Shown here: piece after piece, positions 1 to 7,868 of the stretch
Layout of the letters: the number at the start of each line of letters is the position of its first letter
How positions within the stretch are numbered: the first letter of the stretch is position 1
DNA from: Deltaproteobacteria bacterium
Lineage (GTDB): Bacteria > UBA10199 > SBBF01
Direction of reading: 5' to 3'
DNA: 12,635 nucleotides
NCBI GenBank assembly: GCA_016207765.1
Contig: JACQOY010000123.1
Span: 1 to 12,635 of the forward strand
Made by a program: the position numbers and the translations under genes
The notes under the pieces: generated by a model
What the model was told of the DNA's origin: nothing
The model's database searches: none
The model's input: the letters and a program-made list of their open reading frames with translations, nothing else

Positions 1-642
1 AAAAACGTAGGTGCTGGGAAGAAGACGGGACACAACCTGCACCGGCGGCGGAAGAACCGACAACGGATAAAAAATGGCGGAGATCGGCTGAACCAGAAAG
101 GGAATCCCCCAGATAAGCGCCTCCACGGCATGGCCCCACCGGATCAAAAGCCCGGAGGTAAAAACCCCCATCGCCCAGCCGAAAAAGAGCAGATTGGCCA
201 TGAGGGGAATAAGATAAAAACCGTTCATCCCCACAAGATTGAAATGATAAAGACCAAACGCAATCACGGCGAGAATTGCGGTAATCATCAGGATCTTGCC
301 GGCGCCGTAAATAAAGGTGGCGGTCAGCCATTCCCAGATTTTAAGCGGCGAGACCAAAAGGTTGACGATGTTTTGCGTCCAAATATCCTCGACAATGGAA
401 ATGCTCACCCCCTGCTGGCTCCGGTAGAGGACATCCCAGAAAATCATCGCGTTGATGAGAAAAATAATGATTTTGGAAACTTCAGTCTGGGCCAGGCTCT
501 GGATGTAGAGGGTCAAAAAACCCCATACCAACAGCTCCATCACCGGCCAGAAAATGACCTCAAGCGTGCGGGAGACGCTCCGTTTGTGCAGATAAAGGTA
601 ACGGAGAATCATGGCGTTGATGCGTGAGATCGACTCGTTCAT
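1..642 (-). CDS. ABC-2 type transporter permease (partial, C-terminus outside window)
   Basis: This is the membrane subunit of an ABC-2 type exporter. All 214 codons from the ATG at 642-640 to the window edge are open, and the frame leaves the window without a stop. The translation is strongly hydrophobic, with about five membrane segments: roughly residues 28-48, 57-72, 112-133, 140-165 and 175-197. A cytoplasmic N-terminal stretch begins MNESISRINAMILRYLYLHK. The last visible part (IFYPLSVLPPPVQVVSRLLP, then STYVF) matches the conserved region of ABC-2 permeases before their final helix. Family members are about 250 residues, so some 40 residues are missing. The start codon overlaps the stop of the ATPase gene in an ATGA, indicating translational coupling to that partner. 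The exported substrate cannot be told from sequence; drugs, lipids and polysaccharides are all known for the family. Confidence 0.9.
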   Translation of the reverse strand, partial: MNESISRINAMILRYLYLHKRSVSRTLEVIFWPVMELLVWGFLTLYIQSLAQTEVSKIIIFLINAMIFWDVLYRSQQGVSISIVEDIWTQNIVNLLVSPLKIWEWLTATFIYGAGKILMITAILAVIAFGLYHFNLVGMNGFYLIPLMANLLFFGWAMGVFTSGLLIRWGHAVEALIWGIPFLVQPISAIFYPLSVLPPPVQVVSRLLPSTYVF

Positions 643-1379
643 AAGATCAAATCCCCATTTCTCACAATCTTGATAAAGACCTCCTGCAGACTCCCACTCT
701 TGAAAGTTCTCTTCACCTCTTCCGCCGGACCCTCGGCGATTTTTTTCCCCTGATGGATAAAAAGAATCCGGTCGCAGAGCTCTTCCACCTCCATCATGTT
801 GTGCGAGGTGTAAACAACGCCGATTCCCTGCTCCTTCTGGATTTTTTTGATCACCGAGCGGACCGTATCGGCCATTTCGGGGTCGAGGCTGGCGGAGGGC
901 TCGTCCAGCAAAAGAAGCTCCGGATCGTTCAGCAGGCATTTGCAGAGATTGAGCCTCGTTTTTTCCCCCGCAGACAAGGCCCCGGTCACACGGTTTTTCA
1001 GATGGGAAATTTCAAACAGATCGAGAAGCGATGCGATTTTTTTGGATGCCTCCGGCACGAGGTAGAGTTTCGAAAAAACAGTCATCACCTCATGAACCTT
1101 GAGGTTGGCCGGAAGGTTCACATAAGCGGAGGAAAAATTGAGCCGCTTGGCAATGCGGTGACGGTCCTTGAGCGGCGAAAGGCCGAAAACCGAAACTTCC
1201 CCCGTGGTGGGAGTCAAAAGCCCAAGAAGAACATGAATGGCGGTTGTCTTTCCCGCGCCGTTGGGGCCCAAAAGCCCCAAAATTTCTCCCCGTTTCAAGT
1301 GAAAGGAAAGATTGTCGAGAGCCAAAATGTCGGGGTACCGCTTGCAAAGAGCCCTAACGGTTACCAGATTGTCGGTCAT
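639..1379 (-). CDS. ABC transporter ATP-binding protein (ABC-2 exporter ATPase)
   Basis: This 246-residue nucleotide-binding subunit powers the permease encoded immediately downstream. Visible motifs are Walker A GPNGAGKT (residues 38-45), signature LSAGE (135-139), Walker B LLLLDEP (155-161) with the catalytic Glu, D-loop SLDP and the switch His193 (SHN). The length is normal for a single-domain ABC-2 ATPase. The Q-loop region (about 81-90, NFSSAYVNLP) has no glutamine where most relatives have one. The ATG at 1379 is preceded directly by AGGAAG, which is unusually close for a Shine-Dalgarno site, and no better start is seen. The gene is divergent from the aminotransferase, with 72 bp between start codons. 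I see no convincing promoter hexamers there. The ATPase assignment is secure; the substrate is unknown. Confidence 0.95.
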   Translation of the reverse strand: MTDNLVTVRALCKRYPDILALDNLSFHLKRGEILGLLGPNGAGKTTAIHVLLGLLTPTTGEVSVFGLSPLKDRHRIAKRLNFSSAYVNLPANLKVHEVMTVFSKLYLVPEASKKIASLLDLFEISHLKNRVTGALSAGEKTRLNLCKCLLNDPELLLLDEPSASLDPEMADTVRSVIKKIQKEQGIGVVYTSHNMMEVEELCDRILFIHQGKKIAEGPAEEVKRTFKSGSLQEVFIKIVRNGDLIL

Positions 1380-1451
1380 CTTCCTGTTTTTACCCTATTT
1401 TTGGCCGATTTTCACCCTTTTCTTTTAAAGAGCGCTTTGCTAAAAACTCGC

Positions 1452-2864
1452 ATGCCCTTTGATATCCATCAGCTCATTGAGGCGAGAGAAGGGGAAAACT
1501 ACACCCTCCATTCGAATCATATCAATCCGCAGTTCGCCAAGGTTTTAAAGACCATCGGTTTCGACAAAGTCTATACGAAGGCAAAAGGACCCTATCTCTA
1601 CGACAAAGAGGGAAATGAATATCTCGATTTCCTCTCCGGCTACGGCGTTTTCGCCATCGGCCGCAACCATCCGAAAATCAAATCGGCGCTGAAAGAATTC
1701 ATCGACAAAGACCGCGCCAACCTGGTCCAGATGGAAGCCCCTCTCCTTTCGGGGCTCCTGGCTGAAGGCCTGATCAAACGGGTGAATCAGGACGGGATCG
1801 ATACGGTGTTTTTCAGCAACTCGGGCACCGAGTCCAACGAGTGCGCCATCAAGTTCGCCCGCGGGGCCACGGGACGCAAGAGAATCCTGTTTCTCCATCA
1901 CGCCTTTCACGGCCTTTCAACCGGAAGCCTTGCCCTAAACGGCAACACCGAATTCCGCGAGGGGTTCGGCGATCTTCTCCCCGGCTGTGAAATGATCAGA
2001 CAAAACGATCTCTCGCGCCTCGAAGACGAATTGAAAAAGAAAGATGTCGCCGCGTTTATTTTTGAGCCGATTCAAGGCAAGGGAATCTACATCCCTGATG
2101 ACGATTATCTCCCCCAGGCCCAAAGTTTGTGCCGCAAACATGGAACACTCACGATCGCCGATGAGGTGCAAACCGGCCTCGGCCGGACGGGAAAATGGTT
2201 CGGGTTCGAACACTGGAATCTCTCGCCCGACATCATTACCGTTTCCAAATCCTTGTCGGGCGGAATGGTCCCCGTCGGCGCAACGCTCACGCGACGGGGC
2301 ATCTACAACAAGGTTTTTTCCCGCATGGACCGGTGCGTTGTCCATTCATCGACTTTCGGGCAGAACGATCTTGCCATGGTCTGCGGCCTTGCAACTCTTT
2401 CAATCATTGAAGAGGAAGGGTTGGTTGAAAAGGCCCGAATTCGGGGCGAAGAAATTGTCGAGGGGCTCAAAAAACTCGATGCAAAGCATGAATGGATCAA
2501 GGAAGTTCGCGGCAAGGGTTTGATGATCGGGATTGAATTCGGCAAACCATCCTCCCTCAAGAAAAAAATCCAGTGGAACATGGTCCATCAAATCAACTCC
2601 GGCCTCTTCGGCGAGTTGATCGTCATGCCGCTTTTGGCCAAACACCGGATCTTGACCCAGGTCTCGGGCCACGAACAGGATGTGGTGAAGATTCTTCCGC
2701 CGCTGGTCATTGAACCGGGTCATGCCGCCCGCTTTGTCGCCGCCCTCGACTCGGTTCTCGAAGAATGCGGCCAAATCGCCGGCCCGATGTGGGAAATGGG
2801 AAAAAACCTCGTCAAACAGGCCATCGCCGACAAAAAAGCCGCCGCCGTCCGAGTTAATCCTTGA
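1452..2864 (+). CDS. Class III PLP-dependent aminotransferase (ornithine/acetylornithine/putrescine type)
   Basis: The 470-residue protein is a fold-type I, class III aminotransferase, which moves an amino group from an omega- or alpha-amine donor to a keto acid using pyridoxal phosphate. Visible landmarks are the phosphate-binding SGTES (124-128), FEPIQGKG (204-211), the PLP-ring aspartate in ADEVQTG (Asp237) and the Schiff-base lysine in SKSLSGG (Lys266). It is longer than ArgD (about 400 residues) and closer in length to putrescine aminotransferases, with a C-terminal tail after about residue 430. Substrate specificity cannot be assigned. The reading frame stays open far upstream, but that part is antisense to the ABC ATPase. 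The first plausible ATG is at 1452. A TTG at 1437, five bases after AAAGAG, is an alternative start adding five residues. The stop codon lies inside the -35 box of the downstream toxin-antitoxin promoter. Confidence 0.92.
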   Translation: MPFDIHQLIEAREGENYTLHSNHINPQFAKVLKTIGFDKVYTKAKGPYLYDKEGNEYLDFLSGYGVFAIGRNHPKIKSALKEFIDKDRANLVQMEAPLLSGLLAEGLIKRVNQDGIDTVFFSNSGTESNECAIKFARGATGRKRILFLHHAFHGLSTGSLALNGNTEFREGFGDLLPGCEMIRQNDLSRLEDELKKKDVAAFIFEPIQGKGIYIPDDDYLPQAQSLCRKHGTLTIADEVQTGLGRTGKWFGFEHWNLSPDIITVSKSLSGGMVPVGATLTRRGIYNKVFSRMDRCVVHSSTFGQNDLAMVCGLATLSIIEEEGLVEKARIRGEEIVEGLKKLDAKHEWIKEVRGKGLMIGIEFGKPSSLKKKIQWNMVHQINSGLFGELIVMPLLAKHRILTQVSGHEQDVVKILPPLVIEPGHAARFVAALDSVLEECGQIAGPMWEMGKNLVKQAIADKKAAAVRVNP

Positions 2865-2889
2865 CACGGTTTGGCATTTGTCATACACT
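2861..2889 (+). promoter_or_regulatory. Sigma70-type promoter of the toxin-antitoxin operon
   Basis: A consensus -35 TTGACA (2861-2866) is followed by a 17 bp spacer and a -10 TACACT (2884-2889). The expected transcription start is about 2895-2898, at or just before the antitoxin ATG at 2899, so the message would be leaderless or nearly so. The -35 overlaps the aminotransferase stop codon. The -10 sits in the centre of the palindrome at 2875-2901. Spacing and hexamers are read directly from sequence; activity is inferred. Confidence 0.75.
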
Positions 2890-2901
2890 GTATGACAAAT
2901 G
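2875..2901. promoter_or_regulatory. Perfect palindromic operator over the -10 and start codon of the antitoxin gene
   Basis: The arms CATTTGTCATAC and GTATGACAAATG are exact reverse complements, separated by ACT. This 12+12 bp perfect inverted repeat covers the spacer end, the -10 box, the expected transcription start and the ATG of the antitoxin. Ribbon-helix-helix antitoxins typically bind such palindromes at their own promoters, so this is the probable autoregulatory operator of the VapBC-like pair. Bound repressor would occlude RNA polymerase directly. Confidence 0.8.
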
Positions 2902-3159
2902 CGTATCAACGCCCGCATCGACGACGAATTGGCTTCAAAGGTGGTCTTTCTTGAAAAAGAAACGGGGTTAAGCCTGACCGGCCTTATCAAGAAATCGCTC
3001 ACCCTTTTTTATCAGCAAAACCAAAAAGCGCCTGGAAATCCGCTGGATATTCTCGAGGAAACCGGTTTTATCGGCTGCGCAAAAGGGGGCCGAAATCTCT
3101 CGACGGACTATAAAAAGCATCTCCTAAAGGGGATATCCAAAAAACATGGTGATCGCTGA
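2899..3159 (+). CDS. Ribbon-helix-helix (CopG/MetJ-type) antitoxin
   Basis: The 86-residue protein begins with a classic ribbon-helix-helix pattern: a beta strand MRINARIDDEL (residues 1-11), helix A (about 12-22, ASKVVFLEKET), a turn GLS, and helix B (about 26-39, TGLIKKSLTLFYQQ). The C-terminal 45 residues form the likely toxin-wrapping tail. Antitoxins of this type dimerise, repress their own operon and neutralise a PIN-domain RNase. The gene overlaps the downstream PIN gene by 14 bp, as expected for a co-translated pair. The ATG is the last three bases of a perfect palindrome and has no Shine-Dalgarno sequence; no other Met codon exists before the fold. Function is inferred from fold and context, and no specific VapB subfamily is claimed. 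Confidence 0.85.
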   Translation: MRINARIDDELASKVVFLEKETGLSLTGLIKKSLTLFYQQNQKAPGNPLDILEETGFIGCAKGGRNLSTDYKKHLLKGISKKHGDR

Positions 3160-3562
3160 CACCGGATTTTGGTTGGCCCTGGCCAACACCAACGATAAAT
3201 TTCACCGCCGGGCCAAAGAGGCCCTCAAAGGTTTAAAGGTCCCCCTCATCACCACCTGGCCCGTAATGACGGAAACCTCCCATCTTCTCCTGGGTAAGCT
3301 CGGCATCCTTTCCGCGCTGAATTTCATCAAGAGCTGGCAAAAAAACGCCTTCCAGATTTTCGATCTGGCCGAAAAGCATCGGGAAACCGTCTACAAACTG
3401 ATGAAAAAGTACGCTGATTTGCCGATGGATTTAGCCGATGCCTCGCTTGTCATCCTGGCCGAAGAACTGGAAGAGGGCCTCATTCTCACCACCGATCAGC
3501 GGGATTTTCTGACCTACAGATGGAAAAGCCACAAGCCTTTTAAAAACCTGTTGCTGGAATAG
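3146..3562 (+). CDS. PIN-domain ribonuclease toxin (VapC-like)
   Basis: The 138-residue protein has the full set of PIN-domain acidic residues: Asp5 (IADTGF), Glu43 (MTETSHL), Asp98 with nearby Asp95 (PMDLADAS), and Asp117 (LTTDQRDF). These four positions bind the metal ions in PIN nucleases, so the enzyme looks intact. VapC toxins cleave tRNA or rRNA and arrest translation until the antitoxin is restored; the RNA target here cannot be predicted. The length is typical of the family. It is co-transcribed with, and overlaps, the ribbon-helix-helix antitoxin gene. AAAGGGG lies about 13 bases before the ATG, so translation is probably helped by coupling. Only a weak hairpin (TGGT/ACCA) follows the gene. 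Confidence 0.9.
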   Translation: MVIADTGFWLALANTNDKFHRRAKEALKGLKVPLITTWPVMTETSHLLLGKLGILSALNFIKSWQKNAFQIFDLAEKHRETVYKLMKKYADLPMDLADASLVILAEELEEGLILTTDQRDFLTYRWKSHKPFKNLLLE

Positions 3563-3598
3563 GACAACCTCATCAATCGCTTACTTTTAAAATGGTTT

Positions 3599-4441
3599 TT
3601 ACCAATCAATTCTTTGCCGTGATGTGTTCGGAATCAACGTGCCGACAAACTTGAACAGGCCCGAGTGCCGATTTTCCCGAAATTCCCTTTTGGCCACCCG
3701 TGCGGTCACCCTCCCCTCGTCGGTTCCATGGATGAATTCCACTTTTTCGAGGTCCACATAATTAAGATCGATGGTAAACAGGCCCCGGCTTCCAAAACTG
3801 CCGAAAATTTCAACCTTGTCGAAATTCTCAACAATCAGGTTGGCCGAATTTCGGGCCTTTCGGATGCTGAAAGAAAAACCGGGATAAAAAACCAGCTCTT
3901 TGGCGATCTGGCACATCCCTTGGTCCCAGGCGGAAAAACCGGCCCCCTTGTTGATGGGAAAGCGGACCTCCGAATCGGAAAAAGAGACCAGCCAGGAGGT
4001 CTTCCCCGCACGATCTTTGCTCAACGTCACCGAGGTAATTTTTTTGGGAAAATCGGGGGTCGTAAACACCTTTGCGGCCAGCAAAACATCCGTGATGCCG
4101 GGTGGATTGACGGTCAACGGAAGCCTTTGGGAAGGAATTTTCTTTTGCAACAGGAACAGGAGCTGAAAAAACTGTTCCAATTTGGTTTTTTGGGGGATTG
4201 TGTCGAAGATATTCCGAAGGCTTTGACGGTAATCGTCCGAATCCTCCCAAATGGGCACGTCTAGAACCTTCTGCAAAGAGTCAAGCGCGTCGGAAATTTT
4301 CGGGATATCGGCCTTCAACACCGGCGGTGGAGATAAATCGGCGCCGGGGCACCTCTCGTCCGCCAAAAGAACCGACGAGGATAAAAGCCGGCAGACCGAC
4401 AGGACCAATAAAATATTGATTTTAGTCTTGATTGCCGTCAT
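3599..4441 (-). CDS. Secreted or periplasmic protein of unknown function
   Basis: I do not recognise this 280-residue protein. It opens with a basic n-region and a hydrophobic core (MTAIKTKINILLVLSVCRLL) and a likely signal-peptidase cleavage after LLA near residue 27, so it should be exported. Residues 35-110 look mainly helical, with leucine-rich segments such as FFQLLFLLQKK. From about 111 to 280 it appears beta-rich, with alternating patterns such as ITSVTLSKDRAGKTSWLVSF and ANLIVENFDKVEIFGSFGSR. The mature part has two cysteines, in ERCPG and MCQIA. AAAGG lies six bases before the ATG. It is divergent from the Omp85-like gene with just 21 bp between start codons, suggesting shared control and perhaps a shared envelope role. 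The reading frame and signal peptide are clear; the function is not. Confidence 0.8.
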   Translation of the reverse strand: MTAIKTKINILLVLSVCRLLSSSVLLADERCPGADLSPPPVLKADIPKISDALDSLQKVLDVPIWEDSDDYRQSLRNIFDTIPQKTKLEQFFQLLFLLQKKIPSQRLPLTVNPPGITDVLLAAKVFTTPDFPKKITSVTLSKDRAGKTSWLVSFSDSEVRFPINKGAGFSAWDQGMCQIAKELVFYPGFSFSIRKARNSANLIVENFDKVEIFGSFGSRGLFTIDLNYVDLEKVEFIHGTDEGRVTARVAKREFRENRHSGLFKFVGTLIPNTSRQRIDW

Positions 4442-4462
4442 AAAGACCTTTTACTCGTCTCC

Positions 4463-5743
4463 ATGGTTAAAGAGTCATTTAAGCGAATCTTTTGGACCTC
4501 CGCAATAACATTCGCGGCCTTTCTTCTTTTTGTTTTGCCGGCTCATTCCGGCGAGCCGTCTCAAGACAAACCAAAAAAAGGAAACCCCCTCTTCAACTAT
4601 TTCAAAGACCGCGAGATTGATGTCTTTCCCATCCCGGTCTGGGAATCGCGGCCGGACGAAGGAAACACCTACGGCCTTATGCCGGTGGTTCTGATGTCGG
4701 ACCACGACAAGGAAATCAAGGCCATTTTTGCCGCCATCGGCCAGTACAACAGCGTGGCCAAGTTTAGCGGCGCCGCCCTCGCCTATTTCTATCCCAAAGC
4801 GGACCAGGCGATCGAAATCTACGCCGAGGTGGCCCAGAAATATTTGAGGAATGTGGAGTTCCATTTTCTCGATCCCTCTTTTTTCGACCGCCAGCGGCAC
4901 CACCGCAAATTTCATTTGGAGGGAAATTTCGTCTACCTCAAAACCCCCTTCGGCCGTTTTTTCGGTCTTGGACCCCAAAGGATTGAAAGCAACCAGAGCA
5001 ATTTCACCGGTCGAAATTTTCTGCTCGACACCGCTTTCGGGTATTACTTTCTCAAAAACATCAGGGCCGAACTGGCGGTAAGATTCCACACCACCGATAT
5101 TCTCGACCGGGCGATTGAGGATATCGACGACACGCTCGACCGCTACGGGGGGCTTCCCAACGTGGTTGATTCGACGAATTTGATCAACGAATTCGCCTTC
5201 GTTTTCGACAACCGGAAGGACAAGGAATATTCCACATCGGGCTCGAAGGTGAGGCTCGCCTGGTTTATTTCGAACAAGGCCCTGGGAAGCGACAAGAATT
5301 TTCAGGGGTGGAAACTTGAGGCGATTCAGCTGATCCCGCTCATTAAAGACCGGTGGATGACCGCCCTGCGATTCAACTTTCAGGAGGTTTTTGGAAACAG
5401 GACCCCTTTCTTCGAACTGAGTTCTTTGGGGGGAGCCGACGAATTTCGCGCCTTCACGCCGGGACGGTTTGTCGATCAGGGGAAAATCATTTTTCAGATG
5501 GAGCACCGGATCAAGGTCTTCGATTGGAAACTTTTCGGCATCCCCTTCGAGATTCACACTGATCCGTTTTTCGAGGTGGGGCGGGTCTTCAACACCGTTT
5601 CGCACCTTGGCTTCAACTATTGGCAACCGGTGGGAGGGGTCGGCTTTCGCCTGTTTGTCCCCCCCAATATCGTTGGACGGCTGGATGTGGCCGCCGGCTC
5701 CGATGGCGTGGAGATCTACACCGAGCTAGGATATCCGTTTTAG
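4463..5743 (+). CDS. Omp85/BamA-TamA superfamily outer-membrane beta-barrel protein
   Basis: This 426-residue outer-membrane protein has a signal peptide (about 1-29, ending LPAHSG). The body consists of amphipathic beta strands and ends in the aromatic C-terminal motif ELGYPF, the usual Bam recognition signal. Bacterial surface antigen (D15) features are visible: FVFDNRKDKEYSTSGSKVRL (247-266), LGGADEFRAF with GRF (322-336), which corresponds to the loop-6 RGF region of Omp85 proteins, and FFEVGRVF (369-376). Only about 25 residues separate the signal peptide from the barrel, so POTRA domains are absent, unlike BamA or TamA. The role could be lipid or protein transfer, or a simple pore, and is unassigned. 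No Shine-Dalgarno site precedes the ATG. Weak promoter hexamers (TTGATT at 4428-4433, TTTACT at 4450-4455) would give a near-leaderless message. The 3' end overlaps the convergent S41 protease gene by 18 bp. Confidence 0.85.
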   Translation: MVKESFKRIFWTSAITFAAFLLFVLPAHSGEPSQDKPKKGNPLFNYFKDREIDVFPIPVWESRPDEGNTYGLMPVVLMSDHDKEIKAIFAAIGQYNSVAKFSGAALAYFYPKADQAIEIYAEVAQKYLRNVEFHFLDPSFFDRQRHHRKFHLEGNFVYLKTPFGRFFGLGPQRIESNQSNFTGRNFLLDTAFGYYFLKNIRAELAVRFHTTDILDRAIEDIDDTLDRYGGLPNVVDSTNLINEFAFVFDNRKDKEYSTSGSKVRLAWFISNKALGSDKNFQGWKLEAIQLIPLIKDRWMTALRFNFQEVFGNRTPFFELSSLGGADEFRAFTPGRFVDQGKIIFQMEHRIKVFDWKLFGIPFEIHTDPFFEVGRVFNTVSHLGFNYWQPVGGVGFRLFVPPNIVGRLDVAAGSDGVEIYTELGYPF

Positions 5744-6931
5744 ATATTCGATGGCCTTTTCTTTTTGATAATCCGAGAGCGGCGGCTGTTCCTCCCCCTC
5801 TTTTTTCGGATGTTCCTTTTCCAATTCTTCCGTGTTGAGAAGCACATCGGGGGTGATCCCCTTTCCTTCAATCGACCGTCCCTTCGGGGTATAATACTTT
5901 GCAATCGTGATTTTGAGGGCCGCTTTGTTCCCCATGTCGAGAATGGTCTGAACCGATCCTTTGCCGAACGACTGGGTCCCCATTACCTTGGCCCTCTTGG
6001 TATCCTGCAGGGCCCCAGCCACAATCTCGGAGGCCGAGGCGGAACCGTGATTCAGAAGAACAACCATCGGCAACTCCTCGTAGGGGCTGTCGGCGTGGGC
6101 CTCCTTCACCTCAGCTTTGGTATCGCCGCGCCCCTTGGTGGAAACAATCGTTCCACCGCTCATAAAGACATCCGAAATCGACACTGCCTCGGAGAGCAAA
6201 CCGCCCGGGTTGTTCCTTAAATCAAGTACAACCCCTTTGAGCGAACCGCCCGATTTTTCCTTCAGATCGTTTAGCGCCTTGATCAAACTCTCGGTGGTCT
6301 GTTCCTGAAAACTGGTGATCCGCACATAGCCGTATCCCCCCTCGACGGCTTCATGCTTGATGCTCACCACCTTGATGATGTCCCGAACGAGGGTGAAATC
6401 GCGCGGCTCGTCAAAGCCCTCGCGCCAGATGGTCAAAATCACTTTTTTCCCCTTCGAGCCGCGCATGGCGTGAACGGCGTCAACAAGGTTCATTTCCTTG
6501 GTCGCCCGGCCGTCGATTTTGAGAATCCGGTCGCCGGAACGGATGCCGGCTTTGAACGCGGGAGAGTCTTCAATGGGGGAAACAACCGTCAAGACGTCGT
6601 CTTTCACCGTGATTTCGATACCGATGCCGCCGAACTTCCCGGTCGTGTCGGACTTGAACTCTTTATAAAGGTCGGGAGGGAGATAGACGGTGTGGGGATC
6701 GAGCGAGGCCAGCATGCCGCGGATGGCCCCGGCGATCAGTTCCTTTTCATCCACCGCCTCCACATAGTTTTTGTCGACGATTTCGATGATGCGGGAGAAA
6801 ACCTCCAGTTCCTGGTAGATCTTGTCGCCCAACGCAGACGCTCCCCTGAGGGTGATTCCGGCAAAAAAACCGGCGCCGACAAGAAACATGGAAAAAAGAA
6901 CGAAGCGAATTTTGTTTTTCATGGTTTTCAT
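5726..6931 (-). CDS. S41 family C-terminal processing peptidase (CtpA/Prc type)
   Basis: The 401-residue protein is a periplasmic serine protease that trims or degrades envelope proteins from their C-termini. It has an N-terminal signal or anchor segment (about 6-28), a PDZ domain (about 100-175, with GGIGIEI and SGDRILKIDG) and an S41 protease core. Ser299 in GSASASE and Lys324 in SFGKG lie 25 residues apart, the Ser/Lys dyad spacing of Prc, D1P and CtpB. LRNNPGG (239-245) is another family hallmark. The tail after about 370 is acidic and proline-containing. The ATG overlaps the tktB stop in an ATGA, so translation is coupled to tktB. A second ATG three codons later is an alternative start. 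The gene ends convergently with the Omp85-like gene, overlapping by 18 bp. Confidence 0.95.
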   Translation of the reverse strand: MKTMKNKIRFVLFSMFLVGAGFFAGITLRGASALGDKIYQELEVFSRIIEIVDKNYVEAVDEKELIAGAIRGMLASLDPHTVYLPPDLYKEFKSDTTGKFGGIGIEITVKDDVLTVVSPIEDSPAFKAGIRSGDRILKIDGRATKEMNLVDAVHAMRGSKGKKVILTIWREGFDEPRDFTLVRDIIKVVSIKHEAVEGGYGYVRITSFQEQTTESLIKALNDLKEKSGGSLKGVVLDLRNNPGGLLSEAVSISDVFMSGGTIVSTKGRGDTKAEVKEAHADSPYEELPMVVLLNHGSASASEIVAGALQDTKRAKVMGTQSFGKGSVQTILDMGNKAALKITIAKYYTPKGRSIEGKGITPDVLLNTEELEKEHPKKEGEEQPPLSDYQKEKAIEYLKRIS

Positions 6932-7860
6932 GATATGTTTTTCAAGATTGTGTTGGCAACCCCTTCCGCATCCAGTCCGTAGTGTTTGAGCACCGCCAAG
7001 TAATCCCCCGACTGGCCGAATTGATCGTCGACCCCCACCCGAATGAGCCGTGCAGGCGCACGGGCCGTCAGAACCTCCGCAACCGCGGAACCAAGCCCTC
7101 CGATAACGGAATGTTCCTCCACGCTGGCCAAAAACCGGTGGCGGGCCGGCATGGCGGCAATGAGTTCCTCATCAATCGGCTTTACCGAGGCCATATTCAC
7201 CACCGTGGTTGAAATTTTTTTCTCTTCGAGCTTTTTGGCCGCTTCAAGGACAATAGAGGTCATATACCCCGCCGTAAAAACACACAGATCCGATCCCTCG
7301 CGCAAAATATTCCCCTTGCCGATACGGAACTGATACGAGGCAGCATCGAAGAGAACCGGACTCTTGGCCCGCGAGAGGCGCACATAACAGGGACCGTCGG
7401 TCTTCACGATCTCCTCCAGTACCTTTTCTGTTTCCACGCCGTCGGCCGGCACAAAAACCTTCACCCCGGGAATCACCCGCATGACGGCGATATCCTCCAC
7501 CGTTTGGTGGCTGGCGCCGTCTTCACCGACCGTTAAACCGGCGTGCGTGGCGCAAACCTTTACATTCAGGTGCGGATAGGCGGCCGACTGGCGGAACGGC
7601 TCCCAAGCCCGGCCGGTGGCAAAGATGGCGAAGGTGGAGACAAACACTATTTTGCCGCTGGCGGCCAAACCGGCGGCGGTTCCCATCATGTCCTGTTCGG
7701 CCACCCCCATGTTGAAAAAACGGTCGGGAAATTTGGCCGCAAACACCCCTGTCTTGGTGGAACAGGAGAGATCGGCGTCGAGGACGACGATATTCGGGTA
7801 CTTGTCGCCCAAATCGGCCAGCTTCTTTCCATACGCTTCTCTTGTTGCTATTTCGGCCAT
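6928..7860 (-). CDS. tktB: Transketolase, C-terminal subunit (split transketolase)
   Basis: The 310-residue protein carries the pyrimidine-binding (Pyr) and C-terminal domains of a two-gene transketolase, which with the N-terminal subunit transfers two-carbon ketol units between pentose-phosphate sugars using thiamine diphosphate. MGVAEQDMMG contains the conserved Glu55 that activates the cofactor. THAGLTVGEDGASHQ (105-119) and VFVPADGVET (135-144) are also typical. The C-terminal domain includes FTAGYM and DQFGQSG. I chose the ATG at 7860 because MAEIATREAYGKKL is the usual start of this subunit. A GTG at 7878 would add six residues coded by a hairpin repeat. No Shine-Dalgarno site precedes 7860; the hairpin at 7869-7894 occupies that space, 30 bp after the tktA stop. 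The symbol is used for the split-subunit convention. Confidence 0.93.
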   Translation of the reverse strand: MAEIATREAYGKKLADLGDKYPNIVVLDADLSCSTKTGVFAAKFPDRFFNMGVAEQDMMGTAAGLAASGKIVFVSTFAIFATGRAWEPFRQSAAYPHLNVKVCATHAGLTVGEDGASHQTVEDIAVMRVIPGVKVFVPADGVETEKVLEEIVKTDGPCYVRLSRAKSPVLFDAASYQFRIGKGNILREGSDLCVFTAGYMTSIVLEAAKKLEEKKISTTVVNMASVKPIDEELIAAMPARHRFLASVEEHSVIGGLGSAVAEVLTARAPARLIRVGVDDQFGQSGDYLAVLKHYGLDAEGVANTILKNIS

Positions 7861-7868
7861 AAATTTTT

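Noticed and set aside
130..627. 165-codon plus-strand frame near the left edge
   Set aside because: The opposite strand encodes a continuous ABC-2 permease through the whole stretch, coupled to its ATPase by an ATGA overlap.
753..1451. N-terminal extension of the aminotransferase frame by 233 codons
   Set aside because: It runs antisense through the well-supported ABC ATPase gene and has no resemblance to aminotransferases; the family sequence begins at about 1452.
4475..5626. 383-codon open frame on the minus strand opposite the Omp85-like gene
   Set aside because: It is a shadow of a strongly supported gene on the plus strand, with no domain pattern of its own.
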